DNA from: Phoronis australis
Lineage: Eukaryota > Phoronida > Phoronidae
Assembly (NCBI GenBank): GCA_002633005.1
Contig: NMRA01000822.1
Location: 17,380-81,379 of the forward strand
Length of the DNA stretch: 64,000 bases
Reading direction: 5' to 3'
How positions within the stretch are numbered: position 1 is the stretch's first letter; the number at the start of each line of letters is the position of its first letter. The notes beneath the pieces are model-generated. The model saw only the letters and a list, made by a program, of their open reading frames with translations. It did not search any database and had not been told where the DNA came from. This document shows positions 34,303 through 46,600 of this stretch, piece after piece. The position numbers and the translations under genes were made by a program.

Positions 34303-36028
34303 AATGGCGGCTTGGAAACGAGGGTGTGTCAGGCATGCCGCGTTCTGATTGGTCAGTTAAGCCGTCACTCAAAATCCTGGCGATAGGTCAATTGAGTACC
34401 AGCGTCAGTTTTTGTTAGAATGCGATGATTCTAGACACAAATTTAATTTGCCTATTGTTTACTTCCTGTCAGAATAAATTTTTATTAAGTAATTAGTAAG
34501 AATAGATCCATTTTAATTTTCCCAAAAAATGTGCATATGTACTTTTAAATCATGGGGACAGACTTGTTGACATGTACTTTAACGTCAAAATCTATTTTTA
34601 GGTGGTGTTTACAACTTTGGGTTCTGGGGTCAAAGTACTCTAATGATTCTACAAAATTCTGAGAACAAATTTTAACAGCCAATAATATGAGTGGATATGA
34701 TCATTTGGTTTTTATTAGCCAATCACTAAATAAGTAGAATGTTATATTATGGGCTGAAATCAACAAGATAATTAGATGCGCTATAGTAGTTGAAGCATAA
34801 AGACTTGCTACGGTGTACAGAAGCAATTGTACGACAGAGCCATCTCGTGGAAGATTCTAGAAAGGATCTTAGCAAGGGCAAGGGTTAACGAATAGGAAGT
34901 TAACTAAGAGCTTGTCACTTGCATTGTGGGTAGTAAGATACTACCTGAAGTGTTGCGTCATTAGCCAGAGACTGTGACCAGCAAGAAGAATCGCGGGTAG
35001 AAGAAATTGCCTGCAAGTGTTGCATCACCAGAGACGGTGACCAGCAAGTACACTGTCGCTATACAGTGTGTGTAGTGGAGAGTCCTACCTTGGATAGCAG
35101 ATAAGACATTTGATTGTTACTCTTTGTAGTTGATTACTTAATTAACAATAGGTTTCATTTGTCTAATTAGGGATTATCATATAATAAATTAATTACTGGA
35201 TTTGATTATTCACTCTCCATCTACGCACAATCTCAGAGCATAGCTACTTTTTAAACAAATCCACAGTCAATCGCCTGACACCTCCAAAAGATAGATCATG
35301 AAAGCGAAGGACAACTGCATATTACGTAATATTGTAAAATTCCGTCTAATGTTATGTAGGATCTTATTGGCAAGCCTGTGTGTTTATCCAAATCTCTACT
35401 AAACTATTAAAACAGTAAAATATAAATCCTCTGAAAGTGGTGAGGCTGTGGAGTGTGAATTGTTATCAATCTGCCACTAATTTAGCAAAATGAAGCTACA
35501 TCAATGGCAAAACCTCGGTATCAACCACGTGACCAAATTTAGTGTTACAGTTTTCTAAATTATCACTTTATTTTTGTTTTAATCATTTTTTATGTTTTTA
35601 TAGAAATGTTTTAAGTCCAATTTGTGATAGTCCGTCTAACAAAAGTGAAACATTTGAAAAGAATTCCTAACACAGCGTTGTAGTGGACAATGCGTGAATG
35701 GTCATAAGAATCCCATCTCTGCTATTTATTGCTCCTGAGTTGGCCAAATTTTTGACATTTTCTAGGGTCCTACATACATTTAATCTTGATGACGAGAAAA
35801 GATCACTTTTCTTGAATGTTGAACCTTAGACGATTGTATACTGCTATGTATGTGATATAAAGGGCCGATGGAAGTCAGTAGCTACTGTATATCAGCATGT
35901 CAGTTTTTCCCCACGTTATCATTAATTTCAAATACCATTCACCACCTATTGTCTCCTTCATTCACCCTTTCCCCACAACCGCATTCCTCCCTCCACGGAT
36001 GTCGGTGTTGCATTCACCAACTCCTCCG

Positions 36029-36168
36029 GCGTCAGTATTGCCTGCGCCTCCTTCCCCCGGGGGTTATCATCGCCTCAACCCCCCCCCCACTCACATCCTA
36101 GTGTTAGTATTGCCTGCGCCTCTTCCCTACCCGGGTTATCATCGCCCCACCTCCCCACTCACATCCCT
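36029..36168. repeat. Two-unit C-rich tandem repeat of about 70 bp
   Basis: Units near 36029-36098 and 36102-36168 share GTATTGCCTGCGCCTC, GGGTTATCATCGCC and CCACTCACATCC. A proline-rich frame across it is a by-product of the base composition. Confidence 0.8.
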
Positions 36169-36204
36169 GTCACCTTATCCCATTATTGCATATCTTGTAC
36201 ATAC

Positions 36205-37071
36205 TGTTGATGCCGTGCATCATTTTTTGTCATTGGTTGTTGTATTTCATTTACGTGTTACGCTGTTTATTTTCTTTCTAGGTAGCAGGACACCTTTCAC
36301 CGCTGTGATTTGGTTTCTTTTAGCAAGCAGGTTCTTTCCAGTGGTTACAATAGCATTTGCATAGTCGAATAGTAGCTTGACCGGCTGGCCATTGTTACGT
36401 ATTAGCATCTGTATGTTACGCGGGTTTTGGTGACTAGCGTTTCATGAGTTTACCGGCATTCGTTGACAAGATCTGTAACACGAATTATGTGTTTTCCTCG
36501 GTTGCTGGAACTTTTATATTAAGCACAGACTGTTAGCCAAACTGTTGTAAGTACTGAGTATTATGGCATAGCATGTTGTACTTGTGTGTATCTACTAGCT
36601 GAGTTTAGAGCGTACTTAGTTGTTGTTGTTTGACGTATAGTTTCCTTCAGCTGCTTGTTTGGCGTGTATGTTGCGCGGTACCCGGTTCATAGAATAAATA
36701 GTTACGGGTCGCAGTTAGGCAATTGTTTGTGTACGGTAATGGTTCCCAGTTGTAGAATAGATAGTACGGGTTCCAGTTAATTATGTATTGTTAGCGAGGT
36801 AGTATTTGCCTGTCATAGAGTCATTCGCGCGAGTCTTTCTAACGCTCTGATATAGTGCTTGTTAATTTACGCTTGCTTGCCGAATACTCAGACTGTGTGT
36901 GTTTTTTCTTTATTGTAGATAACCACGCTTTTCCGGTTTCTCCTTTTCAACGCTTGTTCAGTTTCTCATTCAACGCTTGTTCGGAAACTTTCCATCGCTT
37001 GCAACTAAATAATAAAGTGTGTTATGCAAACGGCTTCTTTTAATTTATCCCTGTAGCCAGACGCGGCTACA
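36205..37071 (+). mobile_element. Solo LTR of an LTR retrotransposon
   Basis: An 867-bp element starting TGTTGATGCC and ending GCGGCTACA (TGT...ACA), flanked by the same 5 bases CATAC at 36200-36204 and 37072-37076. Near its 3' end is an AATAAA poly(A) signal followed by a U5-like tail. No coding sequence or second LTR lies nearby, so it is the product of LTR-LTR recombination. A 5-bp duplication fits Ty3/Gypsy or BEL elements; no further assignment is possible. Confidence 0.75.
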
Positions 37072-37076
37072 CATAC

Positions 37077-39020
37077 TCTTGTTATTTATGTTACTTTACT
37101 AGTCCATCTCTACTCCTCGTTAGTCATTTTGTTAGACCACTATATATTTTATGTACATATTATGTTTAAACTATTACTTAACATCATCTAGTCGACATGA
37201 TCTGTTAGCTCAACTCTAACCTTACTCTGCGTTAGCCATTTTATTAAGCAACTGTATAGGATGTGTGAACGTGTTTAGTTTTAACTTGTTCCTCTACCTC
37301 AACTAGCCTAGTTTGTCCGTTAGCCATTTTGTTTCTCTTATATTTTTAGTTGCTAGCTTACATTTTATTTTGTTGTATCATTTATAATATTCTTTACAAC
37401 TGCCCTTCGTTTGTCTAAGTATGCAGTTATTCCTGTCACGACACAGGGTGAGACAACAACTGGCATTTGTTCAAGTCTCGGGCAATCGCACCTCCCCCTC
37501 CAGTTTGGCACCCGGAGTTAGGGTTGGGTATCCGGTTGACACTACTTGCACGCAGTCGGGCACATCGTTCATTTCATTCCTCTCATTTTGTGCGTCCCTG
37601 CGGATACCCTTGAGCTGTCTTACAACATATCCTGCGGTGCTTTTCTATTGTCCATCTTACCATAAATTATCCTTTTTTACTTTACTTATGTTTATTCACT
37701 ACCTATTACTTGTAATTGTATTAGTCGTAATAAATGACCTTATATCGTCTATCTCCGTCTTCTTTTCGGCTCTGGCAATGAGCTTGTGACGCAAGAACCT
37801 TTATATATTATTCGGGATATATGTCGATCATAAATAACGATGTGTTAACATTTTTAGTTAAGTGTCTGAACTCATTTTTACCATGCAGAATGTTTCGTTA
37901 TTTGTGGCACTAAATAGTTGTACCTTCTGACACAGCACCATCTATACTGAAAAATGGCCCTATGGAAACACGAACGACAAACGAAATTCCGTGTGTGGGC
38001 ATCAATGCGCATGCCTTGGTCGGAAATATACCGATCACAACGCCACCACTTGAACATGCCTTCATACACTGTACCTGTTTGAGCTTAAGCCACTGGATCG
38101 GGGTTTCTTTGACTTTGTTTACTTCGACCACTGTCCGTTTTAATATATTGCAGCTTTTCAAGTCAAACAACATATCAATAAAATGAAAGAGGGTTTCCCA
38201 GATTTCAACCAATGGGAATAACTGAATGTTATGACGTCGATTTCATTGCTTTAACCAATGAGAAGTCCTGTTTAACAGTATTCCACATTGCTACCTTTCG
38301 TAGCACTGCTCAATAGTGTGTAAATAGTTGTCGCTGAGTATTCTAGATGTAGGAAAATGAAATCGAATACATCTGTGTCAGTAGTGACGTCTGGGGGAAG
38401 TGGTGCCTTGAAGGTATGGTGAAGTCGATGGCGACAAGGAGGGACGCCAAATTGTATGGTTCTGGTGGGTGAATTGGCGGGTGACCGAAAATGGGATTAT
38501 ATTGATGGTGCGGAACTCTTGTTGACCGGAAGAGGGGGATTGATGGCCGACAAGTTGGGACGTAAATGGGTGTTATGGTGGGAGTGGCATGAACATTTAG
38601 CCAATACAAAATAAAATTCTTTCTAAGCTCATGCTGGGGTCAATCAGCTTCAAATAGTCATAGAACCACATCAACTTCACAGAAATAGTAGTTCAATTGT
38701 TAAAATGTCGTGTCATAAACTGCCATGTTTGTTAATAGATTACATACTGCATTTATCTATTATGAAGACCAAAAGAGCTCCAGAAAGTATTCTAAATGTG
38801 GACACTAGAGCAACGCAAAGCGTTGAAATGCACCCACAACTGCACTACTAACAACATTCTTCTTTTTCAACACTAATCAAAATAATATTAATGTCGTGAA
38901 AATGGTCACAAGGTGTCACAGAATATGTCCAAAAGTCATTTGACCATTTCACGGGACTCAGTGAAAAGTTCATCCCACCTATTTAGTGCATGAATAAAGT
39001 TGCAAAAAATTTGTCCCTTC
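37077..39020. other. Intron sequence without recognisable feature
   Basis: Overlapping short frames (for example 37421-37789, 38343-38609) lack known motifs. Nothing else seen. Confidence 0.5.
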
Positions 39021-39084
39021 AGCACACCATATCACGTGACCTGATGAATATAGGTCTGAAAAGATTTCTGACCCGGACCGGGAC
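39021..39084 (+). repeat. Dispersed 65-bp repeat, copy 3
   Basis: CACACCATATCACGTGACCT...ATAGGTCTGAAAAGATTTCTG, homologous to 19477-19545 and 29913-29976. Confidence 0.65.
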
Positions 39085-39301
39085 TAGAAACTATCACTTT
39101 CTGCTAACGTTGCAGATGCTCTATAGCCATTGAGCCGCAGTGACCACTAGTCAAACGCCCGAAATCCGACAATCAGACTTCAGTGGTGGGCATCTTACCC
39201 TTGATCCCCATTGTGAGTAAAGTTGTATGTGATTTACTGCGCCAACCTAGTTAGGAACACACTGAATGCTAGTTATGTTTCGATCCAAAGTCTTGACTTA
39301 C

Positions 39302-39367
39302 CAACACTTTGAGTAGCTCCCGCCATTGTGTCGTCTGGATTCTTGGTTTCACCAGCTGGAATTCTAA
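39302..39367 (-). CDS. Gene B exon 2: end of 5' UTR and first eight codons
   Basis: Minus strand: acceptor TTTCATTCCAG before 39367, ATG at 39326 encoding MAGATQSV, then a lone G at 39302 and the donor GTAAGTCAAG. The split codon becomes GAC (Asp) at the giant exon start (33700). Sequence around the ATG (CAGACGACACAATG(G/T)CGGGA) matches gene A's exon 2. Confidence 0.75.
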
Positions 39368-39630
39368 CTGGAATGAAATCATAAATTTGTTCACTAGTCA
39401 GTGAGAGAGGATTCTTTTAGACTTTGGCGTGAACAAGGATGACATCTTCCTGATGAAGTTTATCCAAAAAAGGAACAGTGTGTAATAGAAATCCCTGGGC
39501 AGCAATTGAAGAAATATTTGGCTCAGGAAAATGATAGAAAATAAGAGCAATTTAAGGGAAAATATGAAACCATGAAATACGCTCATAAGTCATATCTTAG
39601 CTTAATGTAGTGAGATAATCTGTACTAATG

Positions 39631-41872
39631 CAGTGTTCTCCACGACCACTTTTAACGTGTCGCAGCGTCCTGTTTGGCCGAGCGCGCGTCCTGTTTAAAT
39701 GTCCCGCGTCCTGTTTAAAAATCCAGCGTCCTGTTTAAAAATCCCGCGACCGCCAGTTTAAAATATAGGTTCTACTTTGTAAAAAAGACGTCGTCGCCGT
39801 TAATAAGTTCTTCACTGGTTCAAATTACGCTTGACAGCAACTGGCCATAGCCCACTGAAACTGAATAAAGGCTAAGCCTAAGGAAGTCGGTGGTCCGTTG
39901 TGGACAGCCTAATCATCGGACTCAGTCAAGCGGCAGACCGGGCCGCAAGTCTATTTATGATGTAACGCGGCGTGTAAATAATCTCTCGATTATCTTTTCA
40001 ATTCATCCTGAACAACTAGTCAATTTAAACAAAGGCCCAGTGCTACCTATACGCCTAATCCACTACCTGCTCACTGGAGGTGCAGTCCGGCACGAAAGTA
40101 GCTGATCGTTGCGTTAGGCCTTTTCGCTTTTGCAGTCACCTTTTTGTGTTCGGCGGAGAACTAAATCATATTACCCATTGAAAATAAAATAATTAAGGCT
40201 CGGTGGTTAGTTCTGCGAAGTGTATGTTGTCAGCAAAGACACCGTTGCGCAGCCGTTTATGCAACGGCCGTCTTCTGGGAGGCCAGAATTTTGGTTTTCG
40301 TAGCACATTTTTCAATATTCCGTGGGCCCCACGACAGACTTTACCGATACCAGTCTCAAAAACATTTGCATGAAACTGCCTTTGATGGTTCTCATTGGTT
40401 GTTGTTTGTGTATTTCTCACTTAGATGAATATTATTGGTTACTTTTTGTGCCACCGGCCCATTGAGATTGACCGAGTTCATCTCGTTGCCTTATAAGGAG
40501 TTTCGTTGGCAGCATGAACATTATGTTTGTGGCGCATACTCCCTCTAAAAATCTGCCGAGCCGTTCGCAAACTCAACTTCGACAGTGGCTGTGACGTTTG
40601 CGGTTTCGGGGGAGTATTCCGAGATTTGGGACAGCGGGTGACGTCACTGAGTAAAGTTCAAAATATATGTGTTTCGCGCTAAGAAATTGCAGCCAAAATC
40701 AAGTGCTCTCATTGAAATCAAGCGGTAATATCTCGCGTAATCTCGCAGAGTTTTGTTTACCTAGCGTGGTCCTTACGTTAGTGAATTCTATCCTGGCTTC
40801 CGTTACCAATTGACATGCGCATTCTACATACTTAGAAATGTCGTCTGCCGCGCGAAAGCGAAGCACCGCTAAACCTAAGGATTATTTTAAAAACCGAGAG
40901 ATGTTTCAGATACTGACGTTGACTCAGATGCATATACGACAGATAATCCAGGGCCAGATGGTGGTGATATTGCCGGGCTCGGTCAACGAATCGAAGATAT
41001 CCGTGTCACAACCGGTGAACCGAATTTTTGCCGACAACGTCAGACATCGGCAATACAAATGAATACAATTCGCTCTAACATGAGAATAGATGATTTTCAT
41101 CTGGAAGAATGAGTGTGACAATCCAGAAAATTATGGGAATTCCATAGTTGCAAGCGTTTGATAATTCGGTTGATATCTTTTTAGAAATATTGGTTGTCAT
41201 CAACAGGCCTGACACTCCCGTCCAAGTAGGTCTAGATGGAAAAATTGCAAGTGAATTGTTTGTTTTGTTTACCCTACCTAATTTGCATTCAAGGGGACTC
41301 GCGTATTGTGCAGTTTTTACAAGAGTTCTGGTAGTGCAGAAGTGCAATATGTTGTACCGTCTTCAGAACATCGAATTCAGACTTTAAGAATGTGCAAGAT
41401 ATTACACGTACAGACTGAGAGAAAACGTAAACTCTGTTATCAAGACATAAAAATGTGACTGAGTTAACAAAGACACTTCACTTGGACTGTCTACGTCATA
41501 GGAAAAGTTTACTTCTGTGTTAGACTTTTTGTACTTAGTTGACATTGACATCATTATTGAGTAGCCTAATACATTTCCCCATACTGTATCAAACACTCTG
41601 TAGACTTCCATTTCAAAGTCATTGACTGAGCAAATGGGTTATGACATATGTGATATGTTTGTAAATAAGTCCAACTTTTAAAAATAAAAAGTTGAATACA
41701 CACAGTTATTTGTTTGCACTACTGTGCATTACTATTAAAATGAGTGGGTAAAAATAAGGTGCACAAAAAACTGCACACTAGCTTATGGAGAACATTGACC
41801 GCCGCGCGGTTCCGGCACGTTGCAGTTTTTACGCGTGCGACCTGTTTAGATTTTCAGATGTGGAGAACACTG
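39631..41872 (+). mobile_element. Non-autonomous hAT-like DNA transposon
   Basis: A 2242-bp element. The left end is CAGTGTTCTCCAC and the right end is its exact reverse complement (GTGGAGAACACTG). The flanks repeat TAATG (39626-39630, 41873-41877). Four copies of GCGTCCTGTTT spaced 20-21 bp lie just inside the left end (39665, 39686, 39706, 39726), resembling subterminal transposase-binding repeats; a related GCGACCTGTTT lies near the right end. An ATG at 40838 opens MSSAARKRSTAKPKDYFK, like the N-terminus of a hAT transposase remnant, but no transposase catalytic or BED domain follows. The CAGTG end is hAT-like; the 5-bp duplication is unusual, since most hATs make 8 bp. It sits in intron 1 of gene B, and the paralogous gene A intron lacks it. 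Confidence 0.75.
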
Positions 41873-42767
41873 TAATGGCCTTTTTCGAAGTGAACACCAG
41901 GTTATAATGCTAAAAGTAATACTAGGGTCTCACTGCATACACTACTACATCGTACGTCAAAGCAAACAAATTTTTTGGTTGGTTAATTTCGGTGAAATCA
42001 GGAATGTTCTAAAAAAGTTCAGACTTGGGGAGCAAAGAACTTGTGAGACATGCAAGCCAGGTTTATGTACTGTTGAAATGAGGTGTGTGACGACGATGTG
42101 TACCGAGAAAGCGGTGCTGCGGCGTGAAGACGTTTGTAGAAGAAAGTCGCAAACTGATCGGTCTTCTACCCGCCACAGGCAATAGGAAAACATCATTTTT
42201 TAACAAATTCATAGACGTCTACTGATGAAGTTCGATTAGAACCCATTATGTATTGTATTCTGTTCACTCAACGTTATTCTGGCGCAGCAGGAATGCTGCT
42301 GACGTATTATTCTTGCGCGGAGCCCAGAGACCAATTCTATACTGACTAATGAATAAGATGGGGCCATTTTTGTTACGATGAACTAGTGGTCTAAATCAAA
42401 AGTTGGGTTTTGGTAGAAACCCTGAATAATTAGGGTCCGTTACCAGGTGTTTGAATGAAAGTACTGGATCAATTCATAACAAAAAGTTCTTTTTAACTCT
42501 GTTACTTATTGGGAACTACATTGTGGTCAAACTTAAATATTGCGCATTTTGTTATGCTCTGTAATTACTACCAGACAGCATTAATTTCAATCTACTCAAT
42601 ACGTATATCAAGTTATATTGTTCAATAAATGAAAGTCGATGTCCGACCAATTCAATACACTGGTTTAATTGAAATGGTTGCAAAATTTATAGTGAATTTA
42701 GTCCAGTAAACGTAAATTATCAAATCTTTAACCCACCTGTTCGCAAAACCCCTCTCTCTTTTCTTAC

Positions 42768-42935
42768 TTGTCTTATGACACCTAAGGCAGATAAGGCGGA
42801 GTTAAGTCACATTAGGACGTTAAAGTCACAGTCAGTTGTTATTTTCTGCTGTCACAGAAGTTTAACGTTCAACTTTAAAATCGTTTGCACAGTGAATACA
42901 TGCATGATCTCAAAGCCGTCATTTCTTCAGGCGAA
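42768..42935 (-). other. Putative noncoding exon 1 of gene B
   Basis: It ends at a candidate donor (GACAA|GTAAGAAAAG) and starts about 30 bases below a TATA box. Its upstream part aligns with gene A's exon 1 region. Exact ends are inferred. Confidence 0.5.
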
Positions 42936-42963
42936 CTTGTTTGAAAGTGTCAATCGGTGCGTG

Positions 42964-42971
42964 TTTATATA
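42964..42971 (-). promoter_or_regulatory. TATA box of gene B
   Basis: TATATAAA on the minus strand, followed downstream by sequence shared with the gene A promoter region (CGATTGACACTTTCAAAC). Predicted transcription start about 30 bases downstream, near 42935. Confidence 0.5.
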
Positions 42972-44166
42972 GGTTGTTTAACGTTTGTACCAGGACAATG
43001 GGGAGGCGTATTTCAATGACGTCGGAACAAAGACTTGTTTTTCAAGGAAAAAGCGTAATCGAGGCAGCCAGCTTATTCGTGTGTACGTCGAAATTCCTCG
43101 AAAACTGCAACGTGGCATTTACGCAACATGTCAAGCTGGCGTCTGGAGATCTACATTGTCACCCTCCTAAAATCTGTTCGTGGTGGCGCGAATGAAAACT
43201 TGAACTGACGCAGGCCGATTGTCCATTTGTGGTTATGTACCGCTAGTATATTCATTTTATTGTTTCACACGTGTGATCAAGTCACCATTTATACTTCCTA
43301 TTTTAAACTCAAAAGTATATTATTATAACATTGCCATTCACTGTCACCACTAAAATTTCCCCGGCCCATGAGACCCCCCACCCCCCACCCCCCATAGAAA
43401 TGGCCGCACATTATTCGCATTTTCCATTCTTCTGCTGCTCGATCCAGAGATACTAAATTCTAATGACGTAATTACTGAAAAATTGGTCGCAACCCCAAAA
43501 ACGAGCCATCGATTGTGGTTTCCACTGGTAGTTTTATAGGGGTGGGGGCAAGGGGGCCATGGCCCACTCTAAATTTTTCCCGGATTCCATTTTGCAGTTT
43601 GTCCACAACCGATTCCGAGAATGTTCACGTGTCGAATTGGCAATACAGAGTTTGTCATGGTCAGTGATTTCTCAGCTGTAAATGTAGAGGTCCGTGATAA
43701 TCACAAAAACGCTCCATTCAAAGGGGCTCAAATAATTTTGAAAACACTGGAATAAAGAGCTTATAAAATAAGGCATATTGAACGTATTCCGGTATTATGC
43801 ATAGTAGAATTACGTGCGCTGATCTGGCTTAGGTCTCTTGTGACCATGTTTACTGAAAAATAAATGCTAGTTTAAAAGGTTATTCAAATGTCATACAGAG
43901 CAAATAACTGTACAGCAGGCGGTACTACATTTGGGGCACAAGAAATATAAAAATGTGCCAGTTTCCGTATATACGCCTTTGGAAAAAATTCCGGTAGAGT
44001 TTAAATTTCTATACACTCAAAATTAATCAGGCAGAATGTTGGGTCTAGAGATGAAGAAGCCAAGTCGAAATAGACTAAAACAAGAGTGCAAGTTGGAACA
44101 GGCGTGTACAGCGCTTCAGGCCCGTGATAGGGCCACGACGATTCCTCGATGTTTCCTCACTGACGC

Positions 44167-44220
44167 TGCGCATGCGCATGCCCCCGCTTCCAATCATCTG
44201 CTTCATAAGTTGCAATATTT
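44167..44220. promoter_or_regulatory. Conserved upstream block with perfect NRF1-type palindrome (gene B side)
   Basis: TGCGCATGCGCA at 44167-44178 is the NRF1 consensus. It is followed by CATAAGTTGCAAT near 44205-44220. The same two blocks, in the same order, lie at 27142-27186 upstream of gene A. Confidence 0.45.
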
Positions 44221-46578
44221 TCGTTTTTGAGTAATTTCGTGTTCATGCTTCTTGCCAAAATGCACAGCTGCGATTCCTTTGACGGATACGTACAAGGTAT
44301 GAATGCTTGGGTACGTGACTTACAGTAATTTCCAACCCTTTCGTAGGCTACAAGCTTTGTGTTCTGCCGAATACATCGTCCATAGGTGACTTACATGTAA
44401 TCGTATTTGGCAAAGCACTTCATTGATTCGCTTTAACAAAGCGAAAGAACATGTTCATCAACGTTTCACATGCGCGCACCCAGGGGGGCTCTGGGGCCTC
44501 GAAACAAAAATCGGAGAAATCGAGACAAAAGTCCACTACAAAGGCAGGAATTTTATGAATTCGGCGAATGCACAATTCATAATTCTGAAAGTACCCCGTT
44601 TTTTCAGTAAAAAGTCAACATTTTCAAAAAATTGAACCCCTTATATTTTAGGCTGTGTGTGTGCATCTGCACAATGCAACAGTATTTTTAATTCATATGT
44701 CGGAATACCATCCTTAAGTTGCAGCCGAATTATGGACAGTTGATCGACAGTTTTTTCGAGTACAGTATGTAAGTCAAACACAAAATGACACACTCAAGGC
44801 CGCCTGCCTTCTACATCAGTGGTCTCAGAAGGAAATATTCTGTTCATGTATAGAAATTGTGTCACGAACTTCTTATAGCAATATGTCACCATGGTGACGG
44901 TTTGATTTTAATTTTGTGTCCAGTGTCAGAAGAAATAATCCAGCTTGTGGAAATCAAACAAGGTAGGCTGACTACAATTTTGAATTTCATTTATTATCTC
45001 GCTGAAACGTATTAAAGGCGTAAATCAGTCCAAGTACCAGTAGATAGATCCCACCATCACTAGTGTTTTTCTGTCATTTCTATCGTTATGTTGAAAGTTA
45101 TATTCCAAACATCTCGTTAATGAGTACCGTATGGTGTGTCACGTGGTGCTCATAGTTTTGGTCACTTTACGGTTGTTCTAGTCAGAAAAATTCAAAGTTT
45201 GTCTCCAATAAGCGGACGATTTGTCGAACCTAAATTTTTACCTAAAGGTTCACCGGTGGCCAAAACAAAACGAATGATCCAAAACAAGTGTTTGTGTACA
45301 TTGTATTGATTTCATCAAATTCGAATCACTTGTTCGGTAAACAACGTGAAAGCCTGACGGACCCAAAATACAACATTACAAATTTTTAAGTTTATGTTCC
45401 GTTCCTCAGTGTTCGCCTCTTCAATGCCGAATAGTAGATTTAGACCATCCGTAATGCAAAACCTTCCCCCTTACAAAATTGCCCATACCAGGGCCCCCAA
45501 AGCGCAACACAAGCACTTTTAGTTAACAAATATTCGCTAAATTTTCGATGCATGTTTGGCTGTGTCTTAAATATCGCGCTTGCCCCTGCGCCACGCCACA
45601 TAAAGGGGACTCTTACTCTACCAATTCTCCCCGCCTCTTACGTCCTTGTTTAGTGGAGGGAGCGCTGCCCAAAACTTTGCAAGTGGAACGAGCTCCCCTG
45701 CCCCTGCTTCCTAAACGTATGAATTTGCACACACATTAAACTGATTCGCCTTCAATTGTCGGCGCAGACCCGCCCTCCCCGTCCTTCCCCTTGCAATTTT
45801 TACGGCCTTTCTCCACCGGCACTGATATGTCGCAAACCGAAATTAAACCGAGCGTTTATGAGCTTGAATTTGTTGCTTCTCTAACACCGATTCAATCAAT
45901 TGTTGGATAAATGCTATTCATTTAGAATCGATTATGCACTTATGTAACAAAATTTTGGTGAACAATGAGAAAATAAAGATAATATTACAGAACTCTAGAC
46001 AAGAAGCATTAAGTTGTGTCAGCACAAATCCTTTGAGACAGCAGACGTGAAAACTTTGAATTTGTATCATTACTTTATTTACGAGTTTAAATTTGTACTT
46101 TAAAATGCTTATTTTGCTGTTTTGCCATTTTTCATGCATATCTAATATTTCAAGAAGCCACCGAAGTTTAATTTGATTTTATACGGGACACATTTGTAGA
46201 GTGTACGATGTAGGAAGGAGGCCAACACACTTTCAAAAGGTAACGCGAGCTATGATGGCGACCGCTAAATTTACTGTGTAATTTCCTCGGTGTGGTAGTT
46301 AGAGGACCGTACCAGGGGGAACCTCAGCATACCGACGGGAGGAAAAAATAGAACATTGCAGGCGGCCCAATACCTGAACAGCATCGGGCGTGTGCAGGCC
46401 GCATAGGTCGGGTCAATTGCATAAAACACCCGATTTAAAACACACGAGAACCCTCTTATGTAAGTATAGTAATTAGGTTCTTCCAGAGGGAGCTTGCAGA
46501 AACCCGTACCCAAGTACCAAGGACCATGTGGTAGATAAGTTTTACACTTAACATGTTTTTTATCTTCTATAAATAAAG

Positions 46579-46600
46579 TTATTATTATTATTATTATATT
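46579..46600 (+). repeat. TTA microsatellite after AATAAA, probable retroelement tail
   Basis: AATAAAG followed by about six TTA units. This resembles the microsatellite 3' ends of CR1/RTE LINEs or their SINEs. The 300 bp upstream show no readable ORF. Confidence 0.5.

Larger units (their letters stand above)
33701..39301 (-). other. Intron 2 of gene B
   Basis: Bounded by the donor GTAAGT at 39296-39301 and the acceptor at 33701-33706. The 5.6 kb contain a hairpin (34271-34302), a degenerate repeat (about 34945-35070), a C-rich tandem repeat (36029-36168), a solo LTR (36205-37071) and a dispersed repeat (39021-39084). No other gene recognised. Confidence 0.7.

Noticed and set aside
34740-35281. 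A possible second solo LTR (TGTTATATTATGG...CTGACA with AATAAA near 35183).
   Set aside because: No matching target duplication found for any choice of ends. The internal 64-bp repeats do not define boundaries.
35868-36364. Proline-rich frame of 155 residues.
   Set aside because: It follows the C-rich tandem repeat and runs into the solo LTR. No coding evidence.
37421-37789. Frame of 122 residues after the solo LTR.
   Set aside because: No domain, no splice partner, composition not gene-like.
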